Shown in pieces: positions 42,544 through 50,933 of a stretch of 64,000 nucleotides of DNA. The stretch's first letter is position 1, and each line of letters begins with the position of its first letter. The DNA is from DATARN01 sp963851105 (GTDB taxonomy: Bacteria > Actinomycetota > Acidimicrobiia > Acidimicrobiales > Palsa-688): NCBI GenBank assembly GCA_963851105.1, contig CAWKNP010000009.1, forward strand, positions 248,001 to 312,000. The letters run 5' to 3'. Under the pieces are notes generated by a model, which did not search any database, was not told where the DNA came from, and saw only the letters and a program-made list of their open reading frames with translations. Position numbers and translations under genes: made by a program.

Positions 42544-43134
42544 GTGACGTCTTTGCGAGGCCGGCTGTTGGTGGCCAATCCGGCGATGCCGGACCCCAAT
42601 TTTCACCGCACCGTGATCCTGGTGCTGGCCCACACTGACGACGGCGCGCTCGGCGTCGTGCTCAACCGGCCGAGCGAACTGGACGTCGATTCGCCGCTGC
42701 CGCGGTGGGAGCCGTTGGTTGCCAACCCGCCGGTGGTGTTCGTGGGTGGCCCGGTGGCGCCGGGGGCCGCCATCTGCCTGGCCCGGGTTCCCGACCCGCC
42801 GTCTTTGGGCGACGAGATTGCCGACGGCATCGACCCCGCCGGCCTGGGCGGGTGGTTGCCCCTGGTGGGTGAACTCGGGACCCTCGACCTCGAACGCGAT
42901 CCCAACGACCTGGCCATCAAGGTGGAGGCGATCCGGGTGTTCGCCGGTTATGCCGGCTGGGGACCCGGGCAACTGGAGAGCGAGCTCGATGCCGACGCCT
43001 GGTTCGTGGTGTCCGCTCTGGCGAGCGATGCCCTGGTCGGCGACCCCGAGCAGCTGTGGAAGCGGGTGCTGCGGCGCCAGGGGGGCTCTCTTGCCCTGAT
43101 CTCGGCCTACCCGATGGACCCCAGCCTGAACTGA
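42544..43134 (+). CDS. YqgE/AlgH family protein
   Basis: A 196-residue protein matching the YqgE/AlgH family: LRGRLLVANPAMPDPNFHRT, VILVLAHTDDGALGVVLNRP, VFVGGPVAPGAAICLAR and VRVFAGYAGWGPGQLESEL-like text (IRVFAGYAGWGPGQLE). The family is widespread and of uncertain biochemical role, linked to transcription control in some bacteria. GTG 42544 is 75 bases from the divergent permease start. Confidence 0.9.
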   Translation: MTSLRGRLLVANPAMPDPNFHRTVILVLAHTDDGALGVVLNRPSELDVDSPLPRWEPLVANPPVVFVGGPVAPGAAICLARVPDPPSLGDEIADGIDPAGLGGWLPLVGELGTLDLERDPNDLAIKVEAIRVFAGYAGWGPGQLESELDADAWFVVSALASDALVGDPEQLWKRVLRRQGGSLALISAYPMDPSLN

Positions 43135-43175
43135 GCGCGCCCGGGCGGGGCCGTGGCGCGGCTCTCGGCTACCGG

Positions 43176-43928
43176 CTACCGGCTACCGGTTCTCGGCTCT
43201 CGGATCTGGGCTTGGGTGAGGAGGCGGGAGAGGAAGGCGGTTCGGTCATCCTCGTTGTCGCCCAGCGCGGCGTCGGGCACCACCCACTCGTCGACGCCGG
43301 CTGCGGGGTAGGGGGCCGACACGGTGATGGTGGCGGGGTCGCGGCCCGCCTTCGCGCAGGACTTGTGGAGCGCGGCCAGTTGGGCCTCGACGTCGCCTCT
43401 GATGCTCCAGTGGTCGGCGACGTGGGCGGCCAGGTCGCTGTCGCCGCCGACGAGCATCAGGGGAAACGGCTGCTGCCGGGGCTTCGGGTCGAGGGGCGCC
43501 TCCTCCAGCCGGTAGAACTGCCCGGCCAAGGTCGTGTGCGGTCGGGTGGTGAGGCTTCGCGCCACCGCGAAGGCTTCGGCCAGCCGGGCATTTGCGTCGG
43601 GGTCCGCGCCCGCGTCCGCGTCGGCGTCTGCGTCGGCCCCCGGGGACATGCCGAGGAGCAGTCGGCCCCCGCTCAGTTGATCGACCGTTGCCGCCAATTT
43701 GGCCACCACTGCGGGATGGCGCCCCCGGCCAGCAGCCACCACCGCGTCGAGGCGGATCCGGGCGACGGCGCCCGCAAGCCCGCCGAGCACCGTCAAGCAC
43801 TCGCCGCCTCCGGGACCGTCCGCATCGCCGACCCGTACCGCGTCCCATCCGGCCGCCTCGGCGTGGCGGGCCAGTTTCACCAGGTCGGGCCAGGGCCTAC
43901 GGGCGTCGAGGCAGAGGGTGGTGCGCAC
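43176..43928 (-). CDS. LLM-class (F420-dependent) oxidoreductase
   Basis: A luciferase-like monooxygenase-fold enzyme of about 250 residues from GTG 43928 (RTTLCLDARRPWPDLVKLAR). Typical parts are AEAAGWDAVRVGDADGPGGG, LTVLGGLAGAVARIRLDAVV, HPAVVAKLAATVDQLSGGRL and LMLVGGDSDLAAHVADHWS. The expected GIGxG turn after GGRLLLG is replaced by a run of alternating Asp-Ala (SPGADADADADAGADPDANA). F420 use is inferred from the family and from actinobacterial context. The start at TTG 43952 is possible but would overlap the divergent lipoprotein start. Confidence 0.82.
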   Translation of the reverse strand: MRTTLCLDARRPWPDLVKLARHAEAAGWDAVRVGDADGPGGGECLTVLGGLAGAVARIRLDAVVAAGRGRHPAVVAKLAATVDQLSGGRLLLGMSPGADADADADAGADPDANARLAEAFAVARSLTTRPHTTLAGQFYRLEEAPLDPKPRQQPFPLMLVGGDSDLAAHVADHWSIRGDVEAQLAALHKSCAKAGRDPATITVSAPYPAAGVDEWVVPDAALGDNEDDRTAFLSRLLTQAQIREPRTGSR

Positions 43929-43951
43929 GCGCAGGAGGCTATTCTCGCCCA

Positions 43952-44440
43952 ATGCGTCGTCTGGCAGTTCTCATCACCGCACTTGGCCTGGTGCTGGTCG
44001 CCGGGTGCGCCAGCAAGGGAAAATCCTCAACCACCGGGACCACCGCCGCGACCACAGGCACGACGGGTCTCGGCATTGCCACGACGACGACGCCAAACTT
44101 CTCGGGTTCCAAGAACTCGAAATACTGCACGGTCGCCCGCCAATTTTCCTCGGTCGACGTGTCGAAGCTCTCGAGCGACCCCCGGGCCCTGTTCCAGACC
44201 TTCGATTCGCTGGCGTCGCAGTTCCAGTCGGTCGTCCCTTCGGAGATCAAGTCGGACGCGGACACGGTGATCAACGCCATCAAGCAGTTGGAAACGGCCG
44301 TAAAAGCGGTGAACTACGACTTCACCAAGGTCGACCCGAAGGCCTTGGCACCTATCCAGGACCCGAAGTTCACCGCCGCCACCAACCGGATCGACGCCTA
44401 CGACACCCAAGTGTGCGGGCTGACGACGTCAACGACCTGA
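43952..44440 (+). CDS. predicted lipoprotein, 162 residues
   Basis: ATG 43952 opens a protein with signal sequence RRLAVLITALGLVLVAGC, lipobox VAGC, then a Thr/Gly-rich spacer and a helical domain with SKYCTVARQFSSVDVSKLSS, DADTVINAIKQLETAVKAVN and a terminal Cys (TQVCGL). Two Cys residues probably form a disulfide outside the membrane. The pattern occurs in small actinobacterial lipoproteins without known function. It is divergent from the LLM gene. Confidence 0.72.
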   Translation: MRRLAVLITALGLVLVAGCASKGKSSTTGTTAATTGTTGLGIATTTTPNFSGSKNSKYCTVARQFSSVDVSKLSSDPRALFQTFDSLASQFQSVVPSEIKSDADTVINAIKQLETAVKAVNYDFTKVDPKALAPIQDPKFTAATNRIDAYDTQVCGLTTSTT

Positions 44441-44455
44441 GCGGGTCCGGGACCC

Positions 44456-44627
44456 GGGCCGCCGGCGCCGGGTGTGGCTCTGGCGGGCTGGCGATGTCAG
44501 CGGGTTGAGAGGGTGCGGATCCCTGGCGATGTCAGCGGGTTGAGCGGGTGCGGATCCCGGGCCGCCGGCGACCGGTGTGGCTCTGGCGGCCTGGCGATGT
44601 CAGCGGGTTGAGCGGGTGCGGATCCCT
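44456..44627. repeat. 68-bp direct repeats running into the ubiB-type gene
   Basis: A core CTGGCGATGTCAGCGGGTTG followed by AG(A/C)GGGTGCGGATCCC starts at 44488, 44523 and 44591. Before the first and third copies comes a related block GGCCGCCGGCG(C/A)CCGG-type plus TGTGGCTCTGGCGG, giving a 68-bp period between the second and third copies. The third copy encodes the final residues of the UbiB-type kinase (minus strand), so the gene's stop lies within the repeat. Confidence 0.8.
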
Positions 44628-46273
44628 GGCCGCCGGCGCCGGGTATGGCGGCTCTCGCCCATACGTTTGCGGATGATCTCCCGGCGGGCCTGAAGGTCGC
44701 GGTAGGTGAGCTTGTCGATGTCGTTGGTCAGGCCGAAGCTGGCCTTGACCCCTTCGAGGTCGACCGCCTGGGTCCTCGGGTCGATGCCCACGTCATGAGC
44801 GATGCGGTCCCCGTAGCGGGTGGCGAAGTACATGGCGACGGACGTGATCTCCGAGAACAGGTCGACATCGGGCGCCAGGGTCGCAAGGGCGCTGTCTAGG
44901 AACAGCAGGTCCTTGACGAACAGCATCAGCTCCTTGGGCATGCGGGCGCCATAGGCCAGCAGCGCCTTGGTCAGGTCGCGGATCTGGGCGATGAGCTCGT
45001 CGGGTTCCATGGTCGTCGGGTCCTTGACCGGCTGGTCGATGCCCAGGTCGTGCATTACGGCGTCGAGGTCGGTGTCAGGCGGCAGCGCGCCAAGGTCGCG
45101 CAGGGCGGTCATTTGTAGCTTGACGTCGTTGAGGGTGCCACCCATCAGCAGGCGCAGGAAGGCCAGGCGCCGGGTCTCGTCGAGGCGGCCGGTGATGCCG
45201 TAGTCGAGCAGCACGACCTTGCCGTCGGGGCGCACGAACAGGTTGCCGCCGTGCAGGTCGCCGTGGAAGACCCCGTAGAGCATGGCGCCCTCGAGGAAGG
45301 CGATCATCCCGGCGTGGACGACCGCAGAGGTATCGACGCCGGCGTTGTGCATTCCGGTGACGTCGTCCCAGCGGAAGCCGTCGAGGCGCTCCATCACCAG
45401 GACCCGGCGGGTGACGAGGTGGGGGTGGGGGCGGGGCACGATCAGAGTCCGGGCGTCGGTCTCGGCCAGGATGTGGGCGATGTCGAGCATGTTGTCGGCT
45501 TCCAGGCGGAAGTCGAGCTCCTCGACGATCGTCTCGGCGAAAAGCTGCACGAGGGCCGGGGGATTGGCCAGTGAGGCGACCGGGATGCGCCCGACGAGGG
45601 CGGGGGCGATCCAGCTCATCACTCCCAGGTCGCGCCGGACCATGGTCGCCACGGTGGGGCGCTGGACCTTGACCACCACCGTCTCGCCGGTGATCAGCAC
45701 CGCGGCGTGGACCTGGGCGATCGAGGCCGCGGCCAGCGGCACGGTCGAGAACTCCTTGAACACGTGGTCGAGGGGCTCACCCAACTCCTCCTCGACGATC
45801 GCTTTTACGCTCTCGAAGGATTCTGCGGGCACCTGGTCACGGAGCAACTTGAACTCGGCGACGAGGGGCTCGGGGAAGATCCCCTGGCCCGACGACAGGA
45901 TCTGGCCCAACTTGACGTAGGTCGGCCCCAGACGCTCGAACGCCTTGCGCAGCCGGCGGGATAGGCCCCCCTGCGATATCTCCGGGCGATGGGTCCAGCG
46001 GGCCCGCCAGCGGTCGAGCAGGTACCAGCCGCCCAGGGCCCAGCCGAGCATGGTCACGACCAGCAGCAGCCGGCGGATCGGGGGCACACGGTGCTTTCGG
46101 AGCAACTGCGGCACCTCACCGGCGGTGGCCTGGCGCAGCTCGTCCAGGTCATGGCGCCAGGTCAGTTCCGCGGGAACGACCAGCCAGGGCGGGGTTTCGC
46201 TGAACGCCCCGACCTCGAGGTCGCTCGGAGGCCCTCCGTCGGGGGCTTCGGCCGGCGCCGGCGGGGAAGTCAC
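44600..46273 (-). CDS. ABC1/UbiB-family atypical kinase
   Basis: A 557-residue membrane-associated protein of the UbiB/AarF/ABC1 family. A hydrophobic segment near residue 65-80 (LLLVVTMLGWALGGWYLL) precedes the kinase-like domain. Family-specific motifs: GPTYVKLGQILSSGQGIFP (KxGQ motif), PLAAASIAQVHAAVLITGET (A-rich loop), VVVKVQRPTV, EELDFRLEADNML (ExD), HGDLHGGNLFVRPDGK and VVLLDYGITGRLDE, where DYG replaces DFG. UbiB proteins support isoprenoid quinone synthesis or lipid handling; here the quinone would be menaquinone. The Arg-rich C-terminal end derives from the repeat described at 44456-44627. Confidence 0.92.
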   Translation of the reverse strand: MTSPPAPAEAPDGGPPSDLEVGAFSETPPWLVVPAELTWRHDLDELRQATAGEVPQLLRKHRVPPIRRLLLVVTMLGWALGGWYLLDRWRARWTHRPEISQGGLSRRLRKAFERLGPTYVKLGQILSSGQGIFPEPLVAEFKLLRDQVPAESFESVKAIVEEELGEPLDHVFKEFSTVPLAAASIAQVHAAVLITGETVVVKVQRPTVATMVRRDLGVMSWIAPALVGRIPVASLANPPALVQLFAETIVEELDFRLEADNMLDIAHILAETDARTLIVPRPHPHLVTRRVLVMERLDGFRWDDVTGMHNAGVDTSAVVHAGMIAFLEGAMLYGVFHGDLHGGNLFVRPDGKVVLLDYGITGRLDETRRLAFLRLLMGGTLNDVKLQMTALRDLGALPPDTDLDAVMHDLGIDQPVKDPTTMEPDELIAQIRDLTKALLAYGARMPKELMLFVKDLLFLDSALATLAPDVDLFSEITSVAMYFATRYGDRIAHDVGIDPRTQAVDLEGVKASFGLTNDIDKLTYRDLQARREIIRKRMGESRHTRRRRPGIRTRSTR

Positions 46274-46428
46274 CTGGTGACCGTACCTCGGGTCGGCGGG
46301 AAAGCGATCCGCACTGGTGGGTGGTCAATAGCCGTATGGGGGGTGGGGATGGTCAGGAGCCGGTGTGGGGGGTGGGGTTTGTGACCAGGGCGGGAGGGGG
46401 GTGGGGGCGCGGTGGGGGGCGGATGGCG

Positions 46429-46561
46429 TCGGACCGTGAACAGTTGAGGCTTGCCGGGGAGCCGGTTGTGTTCAAGGGTGGGTCCGGTGGCGGGGGTCGG
46501 TGGCGGGTGAGGTCGGACCGTGAACAGTTGGGGCTTGCCGGGCGGCCGGTTGTGTTCAAGG
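46429..46561. repeat. 49-bp direct repeat pair in a non-coding gap
   Basis: Copies at 46429-46477 and 46513-46561 share TCGGACCGTGAACAGTTG and CCGGTTGTGTTCAAGG with about four differences. Short G-rich stretches repeat around them (TTTGTGACCAGGG at about 46378 and 46590). The whole gap 46274-46639 between the UbiB-type gene and the peroxiredoxin gene holds no supportable reading frame; it is unusually G-rich on the plus strand. Confidence 0.75.
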
Positions 46562-46639
46562 TGGTCAGTAGCCCGTGTGGTGGAGGCGGTTTGTGACCAG
46601 GGGGGCAGGGGGATTTCTCGACCGGCAATACTGGCGGCC

Positions 46640-47104
46640 ATGAGCGACAAGCGTGCGGTCGGCCAGCCTGCGCCCACCTTCACCCTGTTGGACCAAGCGG
46701 GTGGGCCCGTCGATTTGGCGAGCTTCGCGGGTCGGCGCGTCCTGATTTACTTCTATCCCAAGGCCGACACGCCGGGGTGCACGACCCAGGCCTGCGGACT
46801 GCGCGACATCCTCGGCGAAATTGGCGAGACTGTGGTCCTCGGCATCAGCCCCGACGCCCCGGCCAAGCAGGCGAAGTTCGACAAGAAATACGGGTTGGGA
46901 TTTCCGTTGCTCGCCGACGAGGACCACGCGGTGGCGGAGGCCTACGGGGTGTGGGTCCAAAAATCCATGTACGGCCGGACCTACATGGGGATCGAGCGCT
47001 CGGCGTTCCTCGTGGACCCGTCAGGCAACCTCGAGCAGGTCTGGTACAAGATTTCGCCGAAGGACACGCCGCTCAAGCTCATCGACGCCTTGGCGGGAAA
47101 ATAA
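46640..47104 (+). CDS. bcp: thiol peroxidase of the Bcp/PrxQ type
   Basis: A 154-residue peroxiredoxin reducing hydroperoxides. The peroxidatic Cys lies in YFYPKADTPGCTTQACGLRD, with the resolving Cys five residues later as in Bcp. Upstream is VGQPAPTFTLLDQAGGPVDL and downstream GISPDAPAKQAKFDKKYGL, FPLLADEDHAVAEAYGV and ERSAFLVDPSGNLEQVWY. Electrons would come from thioredoxin or mycothiol systems. ATG 46640; the gene is monocistronic. Confidence 0.94.
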   Translation: MSDKRAVGQPAPTFTLLDQAGGPVDLASFAGRRVLIYFYPKADTPGCTTQACGLRDILGEIGETVVLGISPDAPAKQAKFDKKYGLGFPLLADEDHAVAEAYGVWVQKSMYGRTYMGIERSAFLVDPSGNLEQVWYKISPKDTPLKLIDALAGK

Positions 47105-47461
47105 CTCAGGCCGCGTGGGCGGCTACGGACTCCCTATGCTCAACAATTGTTTGGGGACTCGACGCCAATTCGGCTGCCGTCTTCACCATCGGGTTGATGG
47201 TGACCTTGTCTGCCGCCGGCGGCGGGCTGAAAGGGCCTTCCCATGCGGCCATTTCGTGTCCTCGTTGGGCTCGGTTGTGCAACCTGCGCATCTCCCACCG
47301 TCCTTGTTGACCCCCCGTAGTAGGGAATCGGCACATCTGGTCCATTCCTTCAGTGCATCCATTACAACGGCGGATATTCGCCCGACATTCCAAGATCGGG
47401 GGGTGCTCTGCCCTCAGGTCCCCCGATTGCGTCGTCGCCGGCGGGCCGGGATGGCGTTGCG
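47105..47461. other. intergenic region with one small hairpin
   Basis: No supportable gene. A perfect hairpin TCACCATC-GGGTT-GATGGTGA at 47183-47203 may end the bcp transcript. The composition is less GC-rich than the neighbourhood towards 47300-47400, where a promoter for the next gene could lie, but I cannot place it. Confidence 0.4.
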
Positions 47462-48319
47462 ATGAGTGACCTCCCCACGCCTCCCGGCGGGCAGCCCATT
47501 TTCCGGTCGGCCGACCGCACGATCGTGGGATTCGGGCCGCCCGGTGGGGCGCCTCGCCCCCGGCGCCCCCGGCGTCGACCTCGTCAACCGAGCCAACTCC
47601 GCCAACCCCGCCTCGGGGGGCGCCGCCCCCTCGATCTCCTGATCGTGGCGGTGGCCATCGCGGTCGTTGCCGTCGTGCTGCTGATGGTGTTGGTCCGCGG
47701 GGGTCCCACCAAGGGGAAGGTGTCGCTGACAGGGACTTCGTCGACGACCGCCTCGACGCTGGCCTTCCTCCCCGGGACCCCGGGCGGCAGCGTGGCCGGC
47801 GACACCACCACCACCGCCGCGACGACCCCGTCGACCACCGTCGTCCCCACCACGACCACGACCACCACCACGACCCCACGAGCCACCACCACGACCGCGA
47901 CGACGGCGCCGGCCACGACGATCGCCATCGTGGCCGATTGCCCCGCCTCGGCCTTGCAGACGCAAACGGCGACCGACCAACCGTCGTATTCGTCGGGGCA
48001 GTTGGTGAGTATCACGGTCACGGTCCACAACTCTTCGGCCCGCACCTGCCTGGTGCAGCATCCGTTCCCCGTTGGCACCAAGTCCCCGATCGGCGTCATC
48101 TCGGGTTTAAATCCGGTATGGGCACAGCCGCCGGGCAGTTCCGGAGTGATCGACAGCCCCAAGGCGCTTGACCCGAACGGGTCGTACCTCTGGGCCAGCG
48201 CCAGTTGGAATCAGAAGGACAATTCCGGTGTCCAGGTCCCGCAAGGGATCTACCAGGCAGCGGCGAACAATCCGCCCGGCGGCGGAACCCCGCAGGTCAC
48301 CTTCACCATCGGGCCCTGA
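47462..48319 (+). CDS. membrane-anchored protein with Thr-rich linker and exported beta domain
   Basis: A 285-residue protein: an Arg/Pro-rich cytoplasmic tail (residues 1-55), one membrane helix (LLIVAVAIAVVAVVLLMVLV), a long Thr-rich linker (about 95-155, runs of TTTTT), then an exported domain with paired Cys (VADCPASALQ, RTCLVQHPF) and a beta-sandwich pattern (QLVSITVTVHNSS, GVIDSPKALDPNGSYLWASA). The domain resembles DUF4232/BsuPI-type extracellular modules, only weakly. It is convergent with fabF and ends three bases from it. Confidence 0.7.
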   Translation: MSDLPTPPGGQPIFRSADRTIVGFGPPGGAPRPRRPRRRPRQPSQLRQPRLGGRRPLDLLIVAVAIAVVAVVLLMVLVRGGPTKGKVSLTGTSSTTASTLAFLPGTPGGSVAGDTTTTAATTPSTTVVPTTTTTTTTTPRATTTTATTAPATTIAIVADCPASALQTQTATDQPSYSSGQLVSITVTVHNSSARTCLVQHPFPVGTKSPIGVISGLNPVWAQPPGSSGVIDSPKALDPNGSYLWASASWNQKDNSGVQVPQGIYQAAANNPPGGGTPQVTFTIGP

Positions 48320-48322
48320 GGC

Positions 48323-49537
48323 TCAGGCCGGGGAGATGACCAGGCAGCCGTTGTGGCCGCCGAAGCCGAACGAGTTGGAAAGCGTCGGCCCGGGAGTCCA
48401 GGCCCGCGCCGAGCCGGCGACGACATCGAGGTGGATATCGGGGTCCAAATCGACGAGGCCCGCGGTCGGCGGGATCATCTTGTGACCCATGGTCAGCACC
48501 GATGCCACCGTCTCGAGGGCGCCTGCGGCGCCGAGGGCATGGCCGGTCACGCCCTTGGTCGACGTGACCGGTGGCCCCGGGGTGCCGAAGACCTTGTTGA
48601 TGGCCTCGGCCTCGGCGGCGTCGTTCAGCGGGGTGGACGTTCCGTGGGCGTTGATGTGGGCGATATCGGCCGGCGTCAGGCCGGCGTCCATGATCGCCTG
48701 CTCCATGCAGGCGGCGGCGCCCGGGCCGCCCGGCGACGGCGCGGTGATGTGATGGGCGTCGGCGTTGGATGCCGCCCCGGTGAGCTCGGCGTAGATCGTG
48801 GCGCCGCGGGCCACCGCCCGGTTCCACTCCTCGAGGATCACGACCGCCGCGCCTTCGGCGATGACGAATCCGTCCCTGGTGGCGTCAAAAGGCTTGGACC
48901 GCCCGCTGCGCGACAGCGCGGTCATGTTGGTGAAGGCGGCCACGCCGACCGCAGTGCAGCCGGCCTCGGCGCCGCCCGCCAGCATCACATCGGCGCGGCC
49001 GGTGGCGATGACCCGGGCCGCGTTGCCGATGCTGTGCGTCCCCGCCGCGCAGGCGGTGACGGTCGTCTCGCACGGCCCCCGCATGCCGTAGCGCATGGAG
49101 ACGTTGGCGGCGCCCGCGTTGGCCATGATCATCGGGACCATGAACGGGGTGACGCGGCGGGGTCCCTTGTCGTGGAACACGATGATCTGCGTTTCCAGGG
49201 TTTCGAGGCCGCCCACGCCCGTGCCGATGAAGACCCCGATACGGTCGGGGTCGGCGGCGAGATCCTCGAGGCCACCGGCGTCGCCGATGGCCTGCTCGGC
49301 GGCGGCGACCGCCAGCTGGGCGAAGCGGTCGACCCGGCGGACCTCCTTGGCCCCGAAGTACGGCGTCCCGTCGAAGCCCTCGATGCGGCGGATCCCGTCC
49401 TCGGGCGTGGCCAGTAGCCCGTTCCAGAACGCTTCCTTGCCGATACCGCAGGAGGCGATGACGCCCAGTCCGGTTATCGCGACGCGCCGACCAGGCACCG
49501 AGCCGGTGCCGTCGGCTGCGCCCACCAAGGCCAGCAT
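48323..49537 (-). CDS. fabF: 3-oxoacyl-[acyl-carrier-protein] synthase II
   Basis: A 404-residue condensing enzyme extending acyl-ACP. Active-site Cys in PCETTVTACAAGTHSIGNAA, the two His in INAHGTSTPLNDAAEAEAIN and TKGVTGHALGAAGALE, with RRVAITGLGVIASCGIGKEA at the start and LSNSFGFGGHNGCLVI at the end. These satisfy the Cys-His-His triad of KAS I/II. The ATG overlaps the ACP stop by one base (TGATG). Last gene of the fabD-fabH-acpP-fabF order typical of actinobacteria. Confidence 0.96.
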   Translation of the reverse strand: MLALVGAADGTGSVPGRRVAITGLGVIASCGIGKEAFWNGLLATPEDGIRRIEGFDGTPYFGAKEVRRVDRFAQLAVAAAEQAIGDAGGLEDLAADPDRIGVFIGTGVGGLETLETQIIVFHDKGPRRVTPFMVPMIMANAGAANVSMRYGMRGPCETTVTACAAGTHSIGNAARVIATGRADVMLAGGAEAGCTAVGVAAFTNMTALSRSGRSKPFDATRDGFVIAEGAAVVILEEWNRAVARGATIYAELTGAASNADAHHITAPSPGGPGAAACMEQAIMDAGLTPADIAHINAHGTSTPLNDAAEAEAINKVFGTPGPPVTSTKGVTGHALGAAGALETVASVLTMGHKMIPPTAGLVDLDPDIHLDVVAGSARAWTPGPTLSNSFGFGGHNGCLVISPA

Positions 49538-49776
49538 CAGAGCTTCGAGGTGACCAAAACGAACGCTTGTTGGACGGTCTCGATTCCTTCGAGCTCCGTC
49601 TCGTCGACTACCACGTCGAAGGACTCTTCGAGCGCCATGACCAGCTCGACGAGGTCGAGGCTGTCAGCGTCCAGGTCATCACCAAATCGTGCCGTTGGGG
49701 TGACCTTCTCGGGGTCGACCTGCAGTACTTCAACGGCGCACTGCTTGAACTTGTCGAACGCGGCTTGGTCGTCCAT
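49537..49776 (-). CDS. acpP: acyl carrier protein
   Basis: A 79-residue acidic four-helix carrier. The phosphopantetheine Ser lies in FGDDLDADSLDLVELVMALE, followed by FDVVVDETELEGIETVQQAF. ATG 49776 has GGAGG eight bases upstream, which decides against the GTG or ATG 24 bases earlier. It sits between fabH and fabF, the expected place for the fatty-acid ACP. Confidence 0.95.
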   Translation of the reverse strand: MDDQAAFDKFKQCAVEVLQVDPEKVTPTARFGDDLDADSLDLVELVMALEESFDVVVDETELEGIETVQQAFVLVTSKL

Positions 49777-49880
49777 CACAATCCTCCGGTCAGAATCCAC
49801 GCGAATCTACTTCGTCGGGTGGGCGCGGGTTTCGCTGCTTGTAGGAAAAGGTCGTCGGAACAGGTCGGGCGAGGGTCCAA

Positions 49881-50918
49881 CTAGGCGCCAACCGGGCGGT
49901 CGGCGTCGTCTTGGAACGGGTCGGCGGACCAGCGCCATACCGCCGATGCCCAGGTCATGCCAGCGCCGAAGCCCGACATCAAAATGAGATCGCCATCGGC
50001 GACCCGGCCCGCCTCGACCGCTTCTACGAGGGCAAGGGGAATCGACGCGGAGCTGGTGTTTCCGGTCCGGTCGAGCATGATCGCGGCTCGCTCCAAGGGG
50101 ATCTCGAGGCGGGAGCAGGCGGCCTCAATGATGCGGGAGTTGGCCTGATGGGGGACGAACAGGGCGATGTCGTCCGCGGTCACCTTGGCCCGCTCCATAG
50201 CGGCCAGCGACGACTCGACGGTGGCCCGCACGGCCCGGCGGAAGACCTCTTTGCCCACCATCTGCAGGTAACCGCCGAGGTCGGCATAGAGGATCGGCTG
50301 CAGCGTGCCGTCGACACCGACGTCCCATCCGAGCAGCGAGCTGTCGCCGGGGACTTCCTCCACCACGACGGCTCCGGCGCCATCGCCGAAGAGCACCGCG
50401 GTGGAGCGGTCGGTCCAGTCGACGATCCGAGATAGCGTCTCGGAGCCGATGACCAGCACCCGATGGGCGCCGCTGGCAATGAAGCTGGCGGCGGTCACCA
50501 GCCCGTAGACGAACCCGGCGCAGGCGGCGTTGAGGTCGAAGGCGGCGCAATGCAGCCCGAGCTCGCTCTGGATCACCGACGACGTGGCGGGGATGATCTG
50601 GTCGGGGGTGCTGGTGCACAGGATCAGGAGGTCGATGTCCTCGGCGCCCAGATGGGCCGCGGCCAGCGCCTTGCGGCCCGCTTCGACCGCCATCTGGGCG
50701 GTGGTACCCACGCCGCCCCGAGGAGACGTCCACATCGAGGGGTCGGCGGGCCGGGGGGCGAAGGGGCCGTAGATGACCCGCCGTTCCCGGATCCCCGTGC
50801 GATCCTGGATCCAGCGATCGCTGGTATCGAGGTAGCGCGAGAGATCTTCGTTGGTGACGACGGTTTCCGGGAGAGCCGTGGCCCACCCGGTGATGGCACT
50901 GCCTCGATTAGGAGTCAT
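49881..50918 (-). CDS. fabH: 3-oxoacyl-[acyl-carrier-protein] synthase III
   Basis: A 345-residue enzyme starting fatty-acid chains from an acyl-CoA primer and malonyl-ACP. The Cys-His-Asn triad is visible: FDLNAACAGFVYGLVTAASF, LFVPHQANSRIIEAACSRLE and LDRTGNTSSASIPLAL. The start ITGWATALPETVVTNEDLS and the DRTGIRERR motif are standard. An insertion of about 15 residues follows RERR (YGPFAPRPADPSMWTSPRGG), seen in the actinobacterial subset with R-x-I/V extension. It lies 15 bases after fabD. Confidence 0.95.
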   Translation of the reverse strand: MTPNRGSAITGWATALPETVVTNEDLSRYLDTSDRWIQDRTGIRERRVIYGPFAPRPADPSMWTSPRGGVGTTAQMAVEAGRKALAAAHLGAEDIDLLILCTSTPDQIIPATSSVIQSELGLHCAAFDLNAACAGFVYGLVTAASFIASGAHRVLVIGSETLSRIVDWTDRSTAVLFGDGAGAVVVEEVPGDSSLLGWDVGVDGTLQPILYADLGGYLQMVGKEVFRRAVRATVESSLAAMERAKVTADDIALFVPHQANSRIIEAACSRLEIPLERAAIMLDRTGNTSSASIPLALVEAVEAGRVADGDLILMSGFGAGMTWASAVWRWSADPFQDDADRPVGA

Positions 50919-50933
50919 ATCGTCGTGGTCGCC

